From Melanopsichium pennsylvanicum (lineage: Eukaryota > Basidiomycota > Ustilaginomycetes > Ustilaginales), in the NCBI GenBank assembly GCA_900208305.1, contig OAPG01000001.1, forward strand, positions 1,922,001-1,986,000: a DNA stretch of 64,000 nt. Reading direction: 5' to 3'. Shown in pieces: positions 29,201 to 38,589 of this stretch. Positions within the stretch are counted from its first letter, which is position 1, and the number at the start of each line of letters is the position of its first letter. Both the position numbers and the translations under genes were made by a program. The notes below the pieces were generated by a model. The model was not told the origin of the DNA. It did no database searches and saw only the letters and a program-made list of their open reading frames with translations.

Positions 29201-31245
29201 CTTCGATCGCTTTCGCCGTTTTGGTGCAAGGCTACCCATTGGCAGCCGTAATGCTACTGTCCAGCTTCCCGAAAACCCCCGCTGGAGAGTACGTTCGGGC
29301 ACGCGCACTTGTTCAGATGGAGAGGCTCGACGAAGCCAGTGCATCGTTCGAGAAGGTGGTCAGCGCGCTGGACCCGTCCAACAATTCTCGCAGCCGCGCC
29401 GCGGACGGTCTCTTCGAGCTGCTGCCCTCCTCGATCGTCATGGCTGAGGGAGAGGAGCGCGAAGCAGCATATTATCGTCATGTAGCGCTCTTTTTCGAGC
29501 CATTCGAGGCCATCGAGCATGTCATTCGATTCTGTCAGGCAAGCATCGACGCCGCCGGAACCTACGCCGACGGCCGATCCGCCAAAGCGGCGCTGGGTGA
29601 TGCAGAAGCCGAAGCAGTCGAGGCAGGCGGATCCAAGGAGGTATGGTTCAAGATATTCCGTTGCCAGCTCGCGCTTGACGACTTCGAGGCAGCCTACGCC
29701 ACAGTCATGGCCACACCATACGAAGGCGTCCGCAAAGAGTGCTTGCGTAATCTCGTGAGTGTTATGTGCGAGGAGGGTCACATCCAGCCGCTGCTTCACT
29801 TCACCTTCCCGGGCTTGCAGAGCGAGGTGGAGATGACGCTCTCTTTCAAGGCGCGCAATTCGGATCCCCTATCTGTGCCCAACTACTATGCCGTACTATA
29901 CTCGTACCACATCTTCCGCGGAGACCTTAAGTCGGCGGGTGCGGTCATGTACCAACACGCCGAGCGATTGGGCGAGCTGCACAAGTCCGGGCCCGCCGGA
30001 CACGACGGCATCGACCCATTGGAGCGCTTCACGGTTGTGGCGGTCGAGCAGGCACAGAGCTATCTTGCATCTATTAACGCCATGACTATGCTCAAACATG
30101 AGAACGCCTGGTTTGCACATGCTGCCGACCCCGAGCTGCCGCACTCAGTCAACGGAACCGATTCGCTCTTCGAGCCCACAGCGTCAGTTCGGACTGGTGT
30201 TCCGGCAGGCAAGCAGACTAGCAGTCTCACTCGTTACATCCCAGCTTCGGCATACAGCCGAATGGTTCGCGAGGTCCGAGTGATCTCGGTCGACGATGTT
30301 CGCCGCGAATATACGCTTGCCTTGGCTCGTCTCGAACTTGTCAAGCGATATCCGGATTTAGCATCCTCAACAACTGTGCTGCGACCCTCTGATGCCGTCC
30401 TACTCTTCGTGAACAGCGACTCCTTCGACTCGGCTTTCAACATGGCTTGGAGTCTTGGCGTCGACATGACGCCAATCTTCTCCGCTCTTACCGTCAAAGC
30501 TGTCGCGCTTTCCCGTGCTAAACGCGATCGCGATGCACTCAAGTGCACGGCCAACATCAAAATTGCCAATGGAAACGTTGACAAGGAGGAGGAGGACGTG
30601 CATCCCGCAATTGCCGAGCTCGAAGCGGCAGATGATGATTTGTTGGAGCCCGAAGCATTGTTCCTGACCATCTCCGAGAAGTCGGCGAGCTGGGAGAGCT
30701 CTGCAGCGGACCGAGCATGGAGATACCTGCGCTATCATCTGGACATGTACGATTCGGAAGAGGATGGAAAGTACTACCGCACCGTTCTTTCGCGCTCCTC
30801 TTCGCTGGACCATGCTGCAGCGCCAAAATGGCTGACCGAGTGGTTCAGCAAGACAGGTAACAGCGATATTCTGCTTCGTACTTGGATCGATAACCAGCTC
30901 GTTATTGAAGCTGCAAAGTTCGCGACCAAGTGGCTGCAAGATGCTACGACCGAGGCTGCAAGTTTGACGAGGGCCAACGAACAATGCATCTCGAATCATA
31001 TCATCGACACCTTGTTGATCAACTTGGACGACAAAACCGGCACAGTTGTGGCTTCGAGACGACCCGAAGCGGCAGAGGCTATGAGCGCGCTTCAGCAGGC
31101 TCGGAAGAAGCACACAGACGCACTGGCGGCTCGATCCAGGACGCTCAAAAGGCAAGCTGAGCAGGATGCTTTCCGACAGGAGAAGCGTAGGGAACAGCAA
31201 GGTGATTCGTTTGAAAGGTCTGGCGCTGGCCTTCGAGCTTACTGA
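26218..31245 (+). CDS. NUP120: Nucleoporin of the Nup120/Nup160 family
   Basis: Scaffold subunit of the Y-shaped (Nup84/Nup107) complex of the nuclear pore. A single exon encodes 1,675 residues, longer than yeast Nup120 (about 1,040) and closer to animal Nup160 (about 1,430). The N-terminal 500 residues read as an irregular beta-propeller, with blade-like pieces such as SLDRKLRVWNLSTDSCIRT, VTTTGFLYRLVFAAP and DGWVMWALWDAG. From about 550 to the end the sequence is alpha-helical solenoid. SYHIFRGDLKSAGAVMYQHAERL and EFFEPFEAIEHVIRFC-like helices resemble the Nup160 C-terminal part. The C-terminus is a basic helix (KRQAEQDAFRQEKRREQQ). The ATG at 26218 is used because the frame opens only nine bases earlier with a GTG. 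Confidence 0.82.
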   Translation: MPLPYTPYKLAFASLSAPANPQGVHGHNHETVALPTPQHPGIENEPETVSVASHHAIDARLYFPSSSSNHFDGGYVLARVVAGGRELQLRWSTIQDQSDAAAADPSSQALARTGDSFAASLDPKLGTEPARTFLFPAPLLPGLGLFADPSSNRLYIVAVTTTGFLYRLVFAAPHLFHDTRLASNWSSEYRIQHIASSDSVLTSSIRGSANAAQLYVVDSGLALVTCADGTIVKLSQSVPDTRLTNDGSWKEAVLRPTSFLSGVSRFFGRSTTISDSGSSPTYALSLDVYPGEAENAMAFAASLDRKLRVWNLSTDSCIRTIDLPLQMESIASNEKQMVDAEDDGARETSDTQASFSTVSRPYIKVFTPGPDDNEGYALYVLAYIPASPPSGNFFALYGVELEDTKSSSGGLGEVTLVWQKRCDAETRGRNVELRDVAFTPQGERGDGWVMWALWDAGAGPVLKYAKVGVDSANPDESSVSVRSIAEDLSKDDWRTVCSERVYRPLHGVDFEATLEATKEIIDAAEIFLDRVLEPGRFSEATLRLALSTYKELSSSSSQPSSNLYASLRDEVASVVANECQLENDRRTGGPMYEKLYASRVREWMRFVGLAEQIETAARWPIGLSSPAAGLDAGIVQRDAIVPLVISRDTVALPVNEDEASIIERLQREIFTTPSKSRSGAAATCELANEERDLLMHAAVSHPTNILPTLGRTSATVAEVLTLLESASELSACFDAHDLEVFADNLQQLLSDPLTISVKDAIADLWTNNFATLGGEAASEVVDRTALDLGASLDSTLTDMAVLLSEAVGADHPASASSIASTDLGSALTADALVQTLASRHRLAVSFMLLLTGLAAGDKMAVLVDNEGEQIANALSIFQSLSAALRFARTDGVVQVAANSSKIAVTDSIVAQLNQMSVAGRKSREPHHFAAPTLLHQCVRSELLGATKYSADESNPSFSVKMAVLRSLWSLGLTDLCDALKAGRKPLLPYLNDRHTSIAFAVLVQGYPLAAVMLLSSFPKTPAGEYVRARALVQMERLDEASASFEKVVSALDPSNNSRSRAADGLFELLPSSIVMAEGEEREAAYYRHVALFFEPFEAIEHVIRFCQASIDAAGTYADGRSAKAALGDAEAEAVEAGGSKEVWFKIFRCQLALDDFEAAYATVMATPYEGVRKECLRNLVSVMCEEGHIQPLLHFTFPGLQSEVEMTLSFKARNSDPLSVPNYYAVLYSYHIFRGDLKSAGAVMYQHAERLGELHKSGPAGHDGIDPLERFTVVAVEQAQSYLASINAMTMLKHENAWFAHAADPELPHSVNGTDSLFEPTASVRTGVPAGKQTSSLTRYIPASAYSRMVREVRVISVDDVRREYTLALARLELVKRYPDLASSTTVLRPSDAVLLFVNSDSFDSAFNMAWSLGVDMTPIFSALTVKAVALSRAKRDRDALKCTANIKIANGNVDKEEEDVHPAIAELEAADDDLLEPEALFLTISEKSASWESSAADRAWRYLRYHLDMYDSEEDGKYYRTVLSRSSSLDHAAAPKWLTEWFSKTGNSDILLRTWIDNQLVIEAAKFATKWLQDATTEAASLTRANEQCISNHIIDTLLINLDDKTGTVVASRRPEAAEAMSALQQARKKHTDALAARSRTLKRQAEQDAFRQEKRREQQGDSFERSGAGLRAY

Positions 31246-32389
31246 AAAGGATGTTACAGCATATATCAAGCAAAAGCCCTTCCTCCTAAAAAGCTTTCTG
31301 CAGGATGAAATTGACACACTTTCACCATGCGACACACTGTGCAACCGAAAAAAGACGTGCTGGGAGTGGATTGCGTATAATGTCGATTATCTGTTGAGCG
31401 ACCAAGGCCTTGAATGACCCTCGCTCAGGCTCTCACGCTGCAATGGCCGAAAGCCGGGTTAGAGCCGGCGCATCTTTTGCAAATTCCTGACAAGATCGCG
31501 GCTAGAGAAACGTCGGATAACAAGGTGGTGGCCTCAGAAGGCCTCGGCTTTAGGAATCTATCCGAATGACAATTATTATGACCTAACATACAGGGCTCAT
31601 ACCTGCGAGCCATGATGTTTGGATGGCCACATCGGCCGTAAAACTGGTCGTGCTTGATTTGGTGGAAAATCTTGAGTAGCCGAGCTTGAATCCTTAGACT
31701 TGCCGTACGCGTCCGGAAAAGACGGAAAGTCGAAGGCAAAAAAGGGTGCAAGCCATGCAGGCCCCTCTCGACCCTAATCAAGCATTCCAACCTCAATTTT
31801 AATTCACTTGTAGTCAAAATAGGTTTGATGTTGAATTGAAATCCTAACCTGCTTCTGTTTGGTAAGCAGAGAGTGGGGAAAAGCAAATTTGCGACTCCGT
31901 CAAATGCGTGTTTGTGTACGCCGGTTGAAAAAGTTGCGTTGACGAACTCGCACAGTGTGGAGAGAGACTGGCAGACAGCGCCTTGTACAAACGGTTGCAC
32001 CACCTTGCATGCGACCGACGGAAATCAAGCCCAAGCTTAGCAAGCCCGAACAAAGTTTGTGTACCAAATTCGACGTTGCCGTGAACTCCAGAAGCTCAAG
32101 ATACCACTGCCAGAGAAACGCAACGCATGGCAATTCCGAAAATCGTCTGTGTCAGCTCGTATAAGATTGCCTCGCCTCACGCCTTGTCCAACCTCTCGAT
32201 AGATTACCACCAACATATTCCTTCCCACGTCTCTGTCTAGTCAATCAACAACGAGCTCAATTCGAACCTTTAAGTACCCCCAACCACTCGCTCGCTTTGC
32301 CCAAGACAACGCTTGTTCATCCCAGATTCTGACTATAAGGAGGACCACACCTTGTCAGAAGAGCATCACTGCTTACACGTACAATCACG
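31246..32389. other. Spacer between nucleoporin and flavoprotein genes
   Basis: About 1.1 kb. A 192-codon minus-strand frame (31425-32003) has no family resemblance and is not called. A GCCGG-loop-CCGGC stem near 31453-31469 looks a little like a tRNA T-arm but lacks the TTC loop. The pyrimidine-rich stretch before 32390 is the likely promoter and leader of the flavoprotein gene. Confidence 0.4.
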
Positions 32390-34576
32390 ATGCCGACGCA
32401 ACAATTCTCAGCCCCAGGTCAGGCGGTTGAAGAGGCCAAAGCTGGTGGTCACCACGCTCACGGCACTCACAACTACCCCGATCATCTCACTCACATTGAT
32501 CGCACCTCATGGGATGTAACTATCATTGGTGCCGGTCCGGCTGGTCTCATGCTTGCCAGCTCTCTTGCTCGTTTCGGTGGCTTTGACGTCCTTGTGCTTG
32601 ACGAGCGCTCCGAGCCCACCACTGCAGGCCGTGCTGACGGTATTCAGCCCCGAACCATCGAAGTTCTCCGCAACATGGAGCCCCTCGGCTCTGAATTCTT
32701 TGATCGGAGTGCACCTTCCTACGAGCGAACCTTCTGGGATCCTCGCGCGGACGGTCAACGCGGCATCGAGCGTACGCGCCGCGTTCAGTCCTTCCCTACC
32801 GACATGGAGATCCAGGACAACTGCACTCTTGGTTTGCAGCAGGGTTTGATCGAAGGTGGTTTCTTGAGAGACATGGAGCGTCACGGTCAGCGTGTCACTC
32901 GTCCTTGGGCATATCGAAACTTCGAGATGACCGACGACCCAACCTATCCCGTCACTGTTACCCTTGAAAAGATGAAGCCGGTCCTCGAGTCGACCAACGA
33001 AGGTGGCGCCCCCATCAGCATCATCAAGCCCACTGGCGAGACCAAGACCATTCGAACAAAGTACCTCGTCGGCTGTGACGGTGGCCGATCTCTTTTGCGA
33101 AAGACCCTTGAAGAGCGTCATGACTTCACCTTCAACGGCGACTGGGTCGACACACTCTGGGCCGCACTCGACTGCGTTGTCGAAACCAACTTCCCTGACG
33201 TCCGAAAGATCGCCGCTATCCACTCCAAGAACCACGGTGCACTCTACATCTTCCCGCGTGAGAACAACGAGAAGGGTGAGCCTATCATTCGATGCTACAC
33301 TCAGGTTAACCGACTGGCAGGCGAAAAGTCAAAGGAGTCGGCGCTCGATGCTCGTGACAAGGTCACGGCAGAGATGGTGATGAAGGCCATCAAGGAGATC
33401 GCCTACCCTTACGACTTTAAGTTCAAGGGCGTCGAGTGGTTCACATGCTATCCCATTGGTCAGAGGCTGATCTCGAGATACTCGCTTCCTGCAGGCAAGA
33501 CCAAGGATGGTGTCAACTTCCCTGGTCACCGTGTGCTCCTGGCTGGTGATGCATGCCACACCCACTCTCCCAAGGCTGGTCAGGGTATGAACACTGCCAT
33601 CATTGATTCACAGGCGCTTGCTTGGCGCATCAACCTTGTCGAGAAGGGACTTGCTAACCCGGAGGTGCTTCTTGGAAGCTACCACGACGAGCGACATGCG
33701 ACCGGAAAGCAGCTTATTGAGTTTGACTCGGAATACTCGGCCCTCTTCTCCGGTGAAGTTCCCAAAAACACTCCTGAAGTCGCCACTATGACCGAAGCCG
33801 AGAAGCGCGAGCATTTTATCGACATTCAACGACGAAATGCCGCCTTCACCACTGGTGCTGGTGTCATCTACGCCGACAATGTCCTCAACCACCGCGATCC
33901 ATCCAAAAAGCTTGGCGTCTCCAAGATCACGGACAAACTCGAGCCCGGTCGTCGCCTCGAACCTGCTTGGGCTACTCGTTGGTCCAACTCTGAGCCAGTG
34001 CGAATGATTCACGAGATTCAATTCACTGCTCCTGGTGGATTCCGTCTGTACGTCTGCGCAGGAGACCTCAACAAGAACATGCGTCATCTGCAAGCATTCG
34101 CCTCTCACCTTGCCTCTCCTCACTCTTTCGTTAACCGATTCCGAGCAAACCAGCGTGCACTCCTTCTCAACCACAAGGCGTACCACCAACTACCCGCATC
34201 GCTCAACACAGGGTTGGGAGATGGCTTTGCCAGTGAAGCCAACCCCTTCTTCCACATGATGCTCATCGTCAAGACCAACCGGTTCAACATCGAGATTGAG
34301 CAGATTCAGCATCTGGGTGCGCTCAAGAGCATGCTGTATTGTGACGATATCGAGGCTGGTCACGGTGCATTCAAGGTGACGTTGGGAGATGAATTTGTTG
34401 GTGGATTGCATGAGAAGTGGGGTTTGTCCAATGGAGGTATCGTGGTAGTTAGGCCTGATGGATACGTTGGAGCCATTGCGCCGATTGATCAGGGTCACGC
34501 TGGGTTTGAGGCGCTTGAAAAATACTTTGAAGGTTTCCTTAAGCCCAGTGTTGTTGCTCTGAGGACTAAATTGTAG
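32390..34576 (+). CDS. Phenol 2-monooxygenase-type FAD-dependent aromatic hydroxylase
   Basis: Class A flavoprotein monooxygenase using FAD and NADPH to hydroxylate phenolic or hydroxybenzoate substrates. A single exon of 728 residues. FAD dinucleotide-binding motif IIGAGPAGLMLA (GAGPAG at 47-52); DG motif LVGCDGGRS (228-234); GD motif VLLAGDACHTHSPKAGQGMN (386-400). The C-terminal 180 residues form the thioredoxin-like domain found in yeast phenol hydroxylase, and the total length matches that subgroup and 3-hydroxybenzoate 4-hydroxylase. The exact substrate cannot be decided. It has no targeting signal, so it is probably cytosolic. A His-rich N-terminus (HHAHGTHNYPDHLTH) may be disordered. 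Confidence 0.93.
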   Translation: MPTQQFSAPGQAVEEAKAGGHHAHGTHNYPDHLTHIDRTSWDVTIIGAGPAGLMLASSLARFGGFDVLVLDERSEPTTAGRADGIQPRTIEVLRNMEPLGSEFFDRSAPSYERTFWDPRADGQRGIERTRRVQSFPTDMEIQDNCTLGLQQGLIEGGFLRDMERHGQRVTRPWAYRNFEMTDDPTYPVTVTLEKMKPVLESTNEGGAPISIIKPTGETKTIRTKYLVGCDGGRSLLRKTLEERHDFTFNGDWVDTLWAALDCVVETNFPDVRKIAAIHSKNHGALYIFPRENNEKGEPIIRCYTQVNRLAGEKSKESALDARDKVTAEMVMKAIKEIAYPYDFKFKGVEWFTCYPIGQRLISRYSLPAGKTKDGVNFPGHRVLLAGDACHTHSPKAGQGMNTAIIDSQALAWRINLVEKGLANPEVLLGSYHDERHATGKQLIEFDSEYSALFSGEVPKNTPEVATMTEAEKREHFIDIQRRNAAFTTGAGVIYADNVLNHRDPSKKLGVSKITDKLEPGRRLEPAWATRWSNSEPVRMIHEIQFTAPGGFRLYVCAGDLNKNMRHLQAFASHLASPHSFVNRFRANQRALLLNHKAYHQLPASLNTGLGDGFASEANPFFHMMLIVKTNRFNIEIEQIQHLGALKSMLYCDDIEAGHGAFKVTLGDEFVGGLHEKWGLSNGGIVVVRPDGYVGAIAPIDQGHAGFEALEKYFEGFLKPSVVALRTKL

Positions 34577-35429
34577 TCCCAAAGATGTCTAGGTATTCAT
34601 GATGATTTTTTATTGTTACATATGCTACAGCTAAAGTTGATCCTTATGCGAATGACAAAACAGATGCTTCACATATTGAATCGAGTGGACCAAGAAGGAG
34701 TTTGTGGTGAGCGTTAAGAACATAACATGTCTTGAGCAAATGAAGATGAGATGAAGGCATTCCATGTGATCTTGCTACGATGAAAGTTTTTTTTTTTTTT
34801 TTTTTGTAAAGTGTTTAGTTCAATTTGGTATGGTATAGAGGATGAAATCAACGAGCGTCAAGGTTTGATGGATTGGAACGTTTGCTAGCCTCGATGCAGT
34901 TTATGGTCCAATGACCACAACTGCAACCATAAACCCCCCCCCCCCTCTTCTTTTTTTTGTTGGTGTGACTGGCAATGGTACGGAAGACAGCTGCTCCCTA
35001 AACACACACCCCTCCTACGAGAATCCGCGTTCAAACGCCACGGAATGAAAATCACAAGCTCACAAACATCAGCACTCAGTCAATCAACTGCGCCATGCAT
35101 CCCACACATGCGTCAACACCAAGAGTGGTACGAAAAGTCATCAACGTTATGTCGACTGCAAGAGATACAAAGCATAACACATCAACCTGGCCGACCAACT
35201 GACATAGACACATATTATGGAACTAGTCAACGTCGCCGCTTCTTATTGCGATTGAAATCGTTGGCAATATATGTGTGCGTGCTTTAGTCGAGCTGTTGGT
35301 CTTAATGGAGAAGCAAAATGCGTGCATCAAATATCAGGGCAAGGGGAAAGGGGGTATATGATCGGGAGAAAACCCGACGTGCGAGCAAATCACTCTTGCT
35401 TTCTTTCCTGTTCAACATGGCAAAGGATC
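34577..35429. other. Convergent 3' spacer with homopolymer tracts
   Basis: The 853 bp between two stop codons contain a run of 19 T (34787-34805), a run of 12 C (34934-34945) followed by a T-tract, and many short ACA words. No gene was recognised. Confidence 0.5.
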
Positions 35430-37205
35430 TCAGAGCATACTGGCGATGCTCATTGAAGACCGAGGTGTAGCAGGTGCATCCCCTTCCGCGTCGCCTGCAA
35501 CAGCCGCAGTATTCTCTTCCTGTTTAATAATGTTCTTGAGTTGTTTTTCCGACTTGACCTGCAAGTGCGTCGCCATATTCTTTTCCACCTTGTCGCCACC
35601 AACCGAACCCTCATGATCATCAACCCCACCTCTTGATGCTGGTGAAGAGGCATCGAACTCACCATCGCCCTCCTGAATGGCATGATGTGGGGTGGGGCTA
35701 GCCTTAGAAGTGCTCTGCTGTCGATTCCATGAAAATTCGCCGAATGTTGTGCGGAATTGCGGATTAGGTTGACTCATTCTCTTGACTGTCAACTCTTTCG
35801 CCTGTTTTGCCAACGCTTCGAGACCAGAGCAAGAGCGCTGCCGGTGCTCAATCAATTCAGCAAAATTTGACAACACATTTGCTAAGCCGCTAGACGAGCC
35901 TCTATGTGAAGACGAAAAGGACCCATTGGGGACGCTGTGTGCTGTTCTGGATGATGGATCAGCGGCGAAATCGCCAAAAGGAGAAGAGCCGCGGGACATG
36001 ATGCGCGATTGTGGCGCAGAGTGCTGTTTTGGCGACGCTGCGGCGCGTTTGTCGTCATTTTCTGCTGCTGCAAGGGGGCTGGGCGTGATGTTGGGATTGG
36101 GGTTGAACAAAGGGTCGATACGGATCGAGCTGCGACGGCGTTCGAGTTCAAGTGCCTTTTGGGCCCATTCCTTTTCAAAGCGGTAGAAGCTCTTGTACGT
36201 GTGCACTGCCTCTTTAGCCTCATCAAGGAAGCCTTGATGCTGGTGAATTGGCGCGACGCCTTCTGGCTTGTTCAGGGTGATAGCGGGCGTGCTGGCGGAT
36301 GAGGTTGGCGATGCCGGTTGCAACGGGCCGCGGGCGGTTTTGACCTCTTCGTCGATTGCTTTCACAGAAGAAACGGAAGCTTCCGGGACAGACGGCTGGT
36401 TGACTGATTGGCGAGCAGCTGGGAGTGGTGCAGAAGACAGTAGACTCTTTGGAGTGGTTGATGTCGTGGACACAGCCAATGTCGATGCTGCCTTGGTGGG
36501 AGCCGGAGGAGGGGGTGTGCCAACGGAAGGGGTCGATGCTTCTGGATACTGAGGCGTGAGGCCAAGATGGTTGGCCAGGACGGTGGCGATGGCAACGTTT
36601 TGTGATGCGGCCTCGACGTGATGAGACATATCGTGGCTCATGCTGCCAACGCTAGCTTTGCGTGCCTGTTCGATGAGCAAACCAAGCTGCTCGACGCGCT
36701 GACGCTTCTGCTCCTGCTCTGGGTGAGTCGATATGCGACGGCCGGTGACGTGGCTCTGCAAGACGGCTGCGGCGGCGGCAGTAGCAAGGTTGATGATGCT
36801 AGCTCGTCGCAACGGGTCGGATGGAAGCTGTATTTCTGTAGCCGAAGCTACCTTGTAAGCGATGGACGAGTCCGAGTCTGGCTCGTACTTGCGCTTTAGA
36901 CTAGACGGATCAGTGAGAGTGGGCGACCGGGAACCTTTTGGCGAAGACATGCGTGCTTGTGCTTCTGAAACCTGAGAAAGGTTGCTGAGAAGTTGGTTGA
37001 TGGCGAGTTTGGCCTGCGAAGGCCCTGTATACAATTCCGATGATGTGGCCGGTTTGTTGTCGATCGAGGAATTGATAGATAGATCGACGCGAGAGGCCCT
37101 GCGTGAAGAAGGTATGCTACCGACGGGAACGTCCGCCCAGGATCCTCGACGTGAAACAGCTGGTGAAGATGGCGTCAAAGATGCTCTGCGGGTTGCGACG
37201 AACAT
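35430..37205 (-). CDS. Disordered Ser/Ala/Pro-rich protein of unknown function
   Basis: A frame of 591 residues from the ATG at 37205 (MFVATRRASLTP); the frame opens four codons earlier with TTG. No domain is recognised. The N-terminal part has basic RRAS and RRGS pieces. Somewhat ordered helices occur at about residues 65-85 (QAKLAINQLLSNLSQVSEAQ), 150-190 (QEQKRQRVEQLGLLIEQARK), 330-360 (GFLDEAKEAVHTYKSFYRFEKEWAQKALELERRRS) and 450-480 (LANVLSNFAELIEHRQRSC). The middle helix plus Phe/Tyr pattern may be a small conserved module. The C-terminus is acidic and ends SMSIASML. Codon use matches neighbours. It could be a regulatory or chromatin-associated protein, but nothing visible proves that. 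Confidence 0.65.
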   Translation of the reverse strand: MFVATRRASLTPSSPAVSRRGSWADVPVGSIPSSRRASRVDLSINSSIDNKPATSSELYTGPSQAKLAINQLLSNLSQVSEAQARMSSPKGSRSPTLTDPSSLKRKYEPDSDSSIAYKVASATEIQLPSDPLRRASIINLATAAAAAVLQSHVTGRRISTHPEQEQKRQRVEQLGLLIEQARKASVGSMSHDMSHHVEAASQNVAIATVLANHLGLTPQYPEASTPSVGTPPPPAPTKAASTLAVSTTSTTPKSLLSSAPLPAARQSVNQPSVPEASVSSVKAIDEEVKTARGPLQPASPTSSASTPAITLNKPEGVAPIHQHQGFLDEAKEAVHTYKSFYRFEKEWAQKALELERRRSSIRIDPLFNPNPNITPSPLAAAENDDKRAAASPKQHSAPQSRIMSRGSSPFGDFAADPSSRTAHSVPNGSFSSSHRGSSSGLANVLSNFAELIEHRQRSCSGLEALAKQAKELTVKRMSQPNPQFRTTFGEFSWNRQQSTSKASPTPHHAIQEGDGEFDASSPASRGGVDDHEGSVGGDKVEKNMATHLQVKSEKQLKNIIKQEENTAAVAGDAEGDAPATPRSSMSIASML

Positions 37206-38440
37206 GACTTTGGACAAGGACGCAGATGTGTTCGCGCTTCGTCAGAGTTGTTCAGATCTGGTCAACGGAACCGAGCTGCAAGAGATTGGTGGACTGGAGA
37301 AGGCGCAAGTCGCAGATCGAGGGCGCAGAACACGACTGGAAGTCGTGGTAAAAGTCTACTGAATGAGGGTATGGAATTGTAGTCAATGTGAACTCGACAA
37401 ATTTGGTGGTGTTTCTGCGCGTGGGACCGTCAAGCTAGGCGATGTGGCTGTAGTGTGCGTCGCGGATGATGTGCGCAATATCTTCACAGCATTGAAGAAG
37501 TACTTGGTGGTTCAGACGTACAGATGAAAAATGTACAAAGGACAAACGTCGCAGGATAAATGAGTGGCTGAGTGGAGCACAAATAGGTTTGTGAGTGATG
37601 GTCGATGAAGGTGTTTGAGAGTTTGATGGGAGAGTTGATGGGAGTGCTTGGACGTTCGGGCGGTGTGGGCGTCAAAATTGGACAATGGTAGGGTTGTGGC
37701 GTGGAGAAAGGTGGGTCACGGGAACGAGGGAGGATACGACGAGGAGGCGGATGGTGAGCCAGAAGTGAGGGTTCTTGTGAACGAAGACGAATTTGGCCAA
37801 AAGTTGACGTAACAGACAAGAAGGGTTTAGGAGGAGGGAAAGGCCGTACGAGGCAAGAGCAGTTTAGGCGTAAGGTTGGCTGAAGGGGAGCAGTGGGCCT
37901 AAACTAACAAATGAAAAGCGGCGTACGCAGGATGTGCAGGGGGGTTACAAAGCTAAGGTAAAAGTCAGAACTTGACTCAAGAAGAGTGTTCCATCGAGAG
38001 AATTGGGTTTCAAAAAGGGAAAATACTGTGAAATATTATAAATAAATGCAGTCAGTTACAAATCTTACTCAGGCCACAGACTATAAGCGAAAATGGCGGC
38101 AGGTTCTAAGAACAAAGAGCTACGCTGGATTTACTATACAAATTGTCGAGGCGACCACATCAACAATGTTTGGCTTCGCAAGAGAGGTTCGAGCGTTTGG
38201 TCTAGGTCCACTTCAAATGTGTTGAGCCAGCTCAATACAAATTTGACAACCGGGAGAAAAGATGCGCGCACCGGCACAACCGATTTGGCAGCTACCCGAC
38301 ACGTACGGAATGTGGTCCGAATGAGTGTGCGAGAAAGGGGAGAGAATCGAAATGCTAGTCAGGTCTCACCAGAGTCAGGTCAAGAGTCTGGAACCAGCAT
38401 CTGCTCTTCGATCCGTTCCAAATCAAAAAGAAACAAAACG

Positions 38441-38589
38441 AAACAAAACAAAACAAAACAAAACAAAACAAAACAAAACAAAACAAAACAAAACAAAACA
38501 AAACAAAACAAAACAAAACAAAACAAAACAAAACAAAACAAAACAAAACAAAACAAAACAAAACAAAACAAAACAAAACAAAACAAAAA
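38441..38589. repeat. (AAAAC)n pentanucleotide array, about 30 units
   Basis: About 149 bp of uninterrupted AAAAC units follow an imperfect start (AAACAAAACG at 38431) and end in A-rich variants (ACGACAAAAAAAAACGAC). Five is not a multiple of three, so every frame cycles through the same pentapeptide-like repeat, giving long artificial frames on both strands. The array should be highly length-variable. Confidence 0.98.

Noticed and set aside
30400..31344. 314-codon minus-strand frame
   Set aside because: Antisense to the 3' end of the nucleoporin gene; no domain resemblance.
31430..31480. tRNA-like stem GCCGG-GTTAGAG-CCGGC
   Set aside because: The loop lacks the TTC sequence of a T-arm and no acceptor or anticodon stems can be drawn around it. 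I found no convincing tRNA in the window by eye; a tRNAscan-SE run would settle this.
31425..32003. 192-codon minus-strand frame
   Set aside because: Cys/His/Arg-rich composition without any recognisable family; likely chance in a spacer.
38441..38589. Possible CRISPR-like regular array
   Set aside because: The units are contiguous with no spacers; it is a simple microsatellite. The 10-bp and 18-bp arrays are likewise spacer-free.
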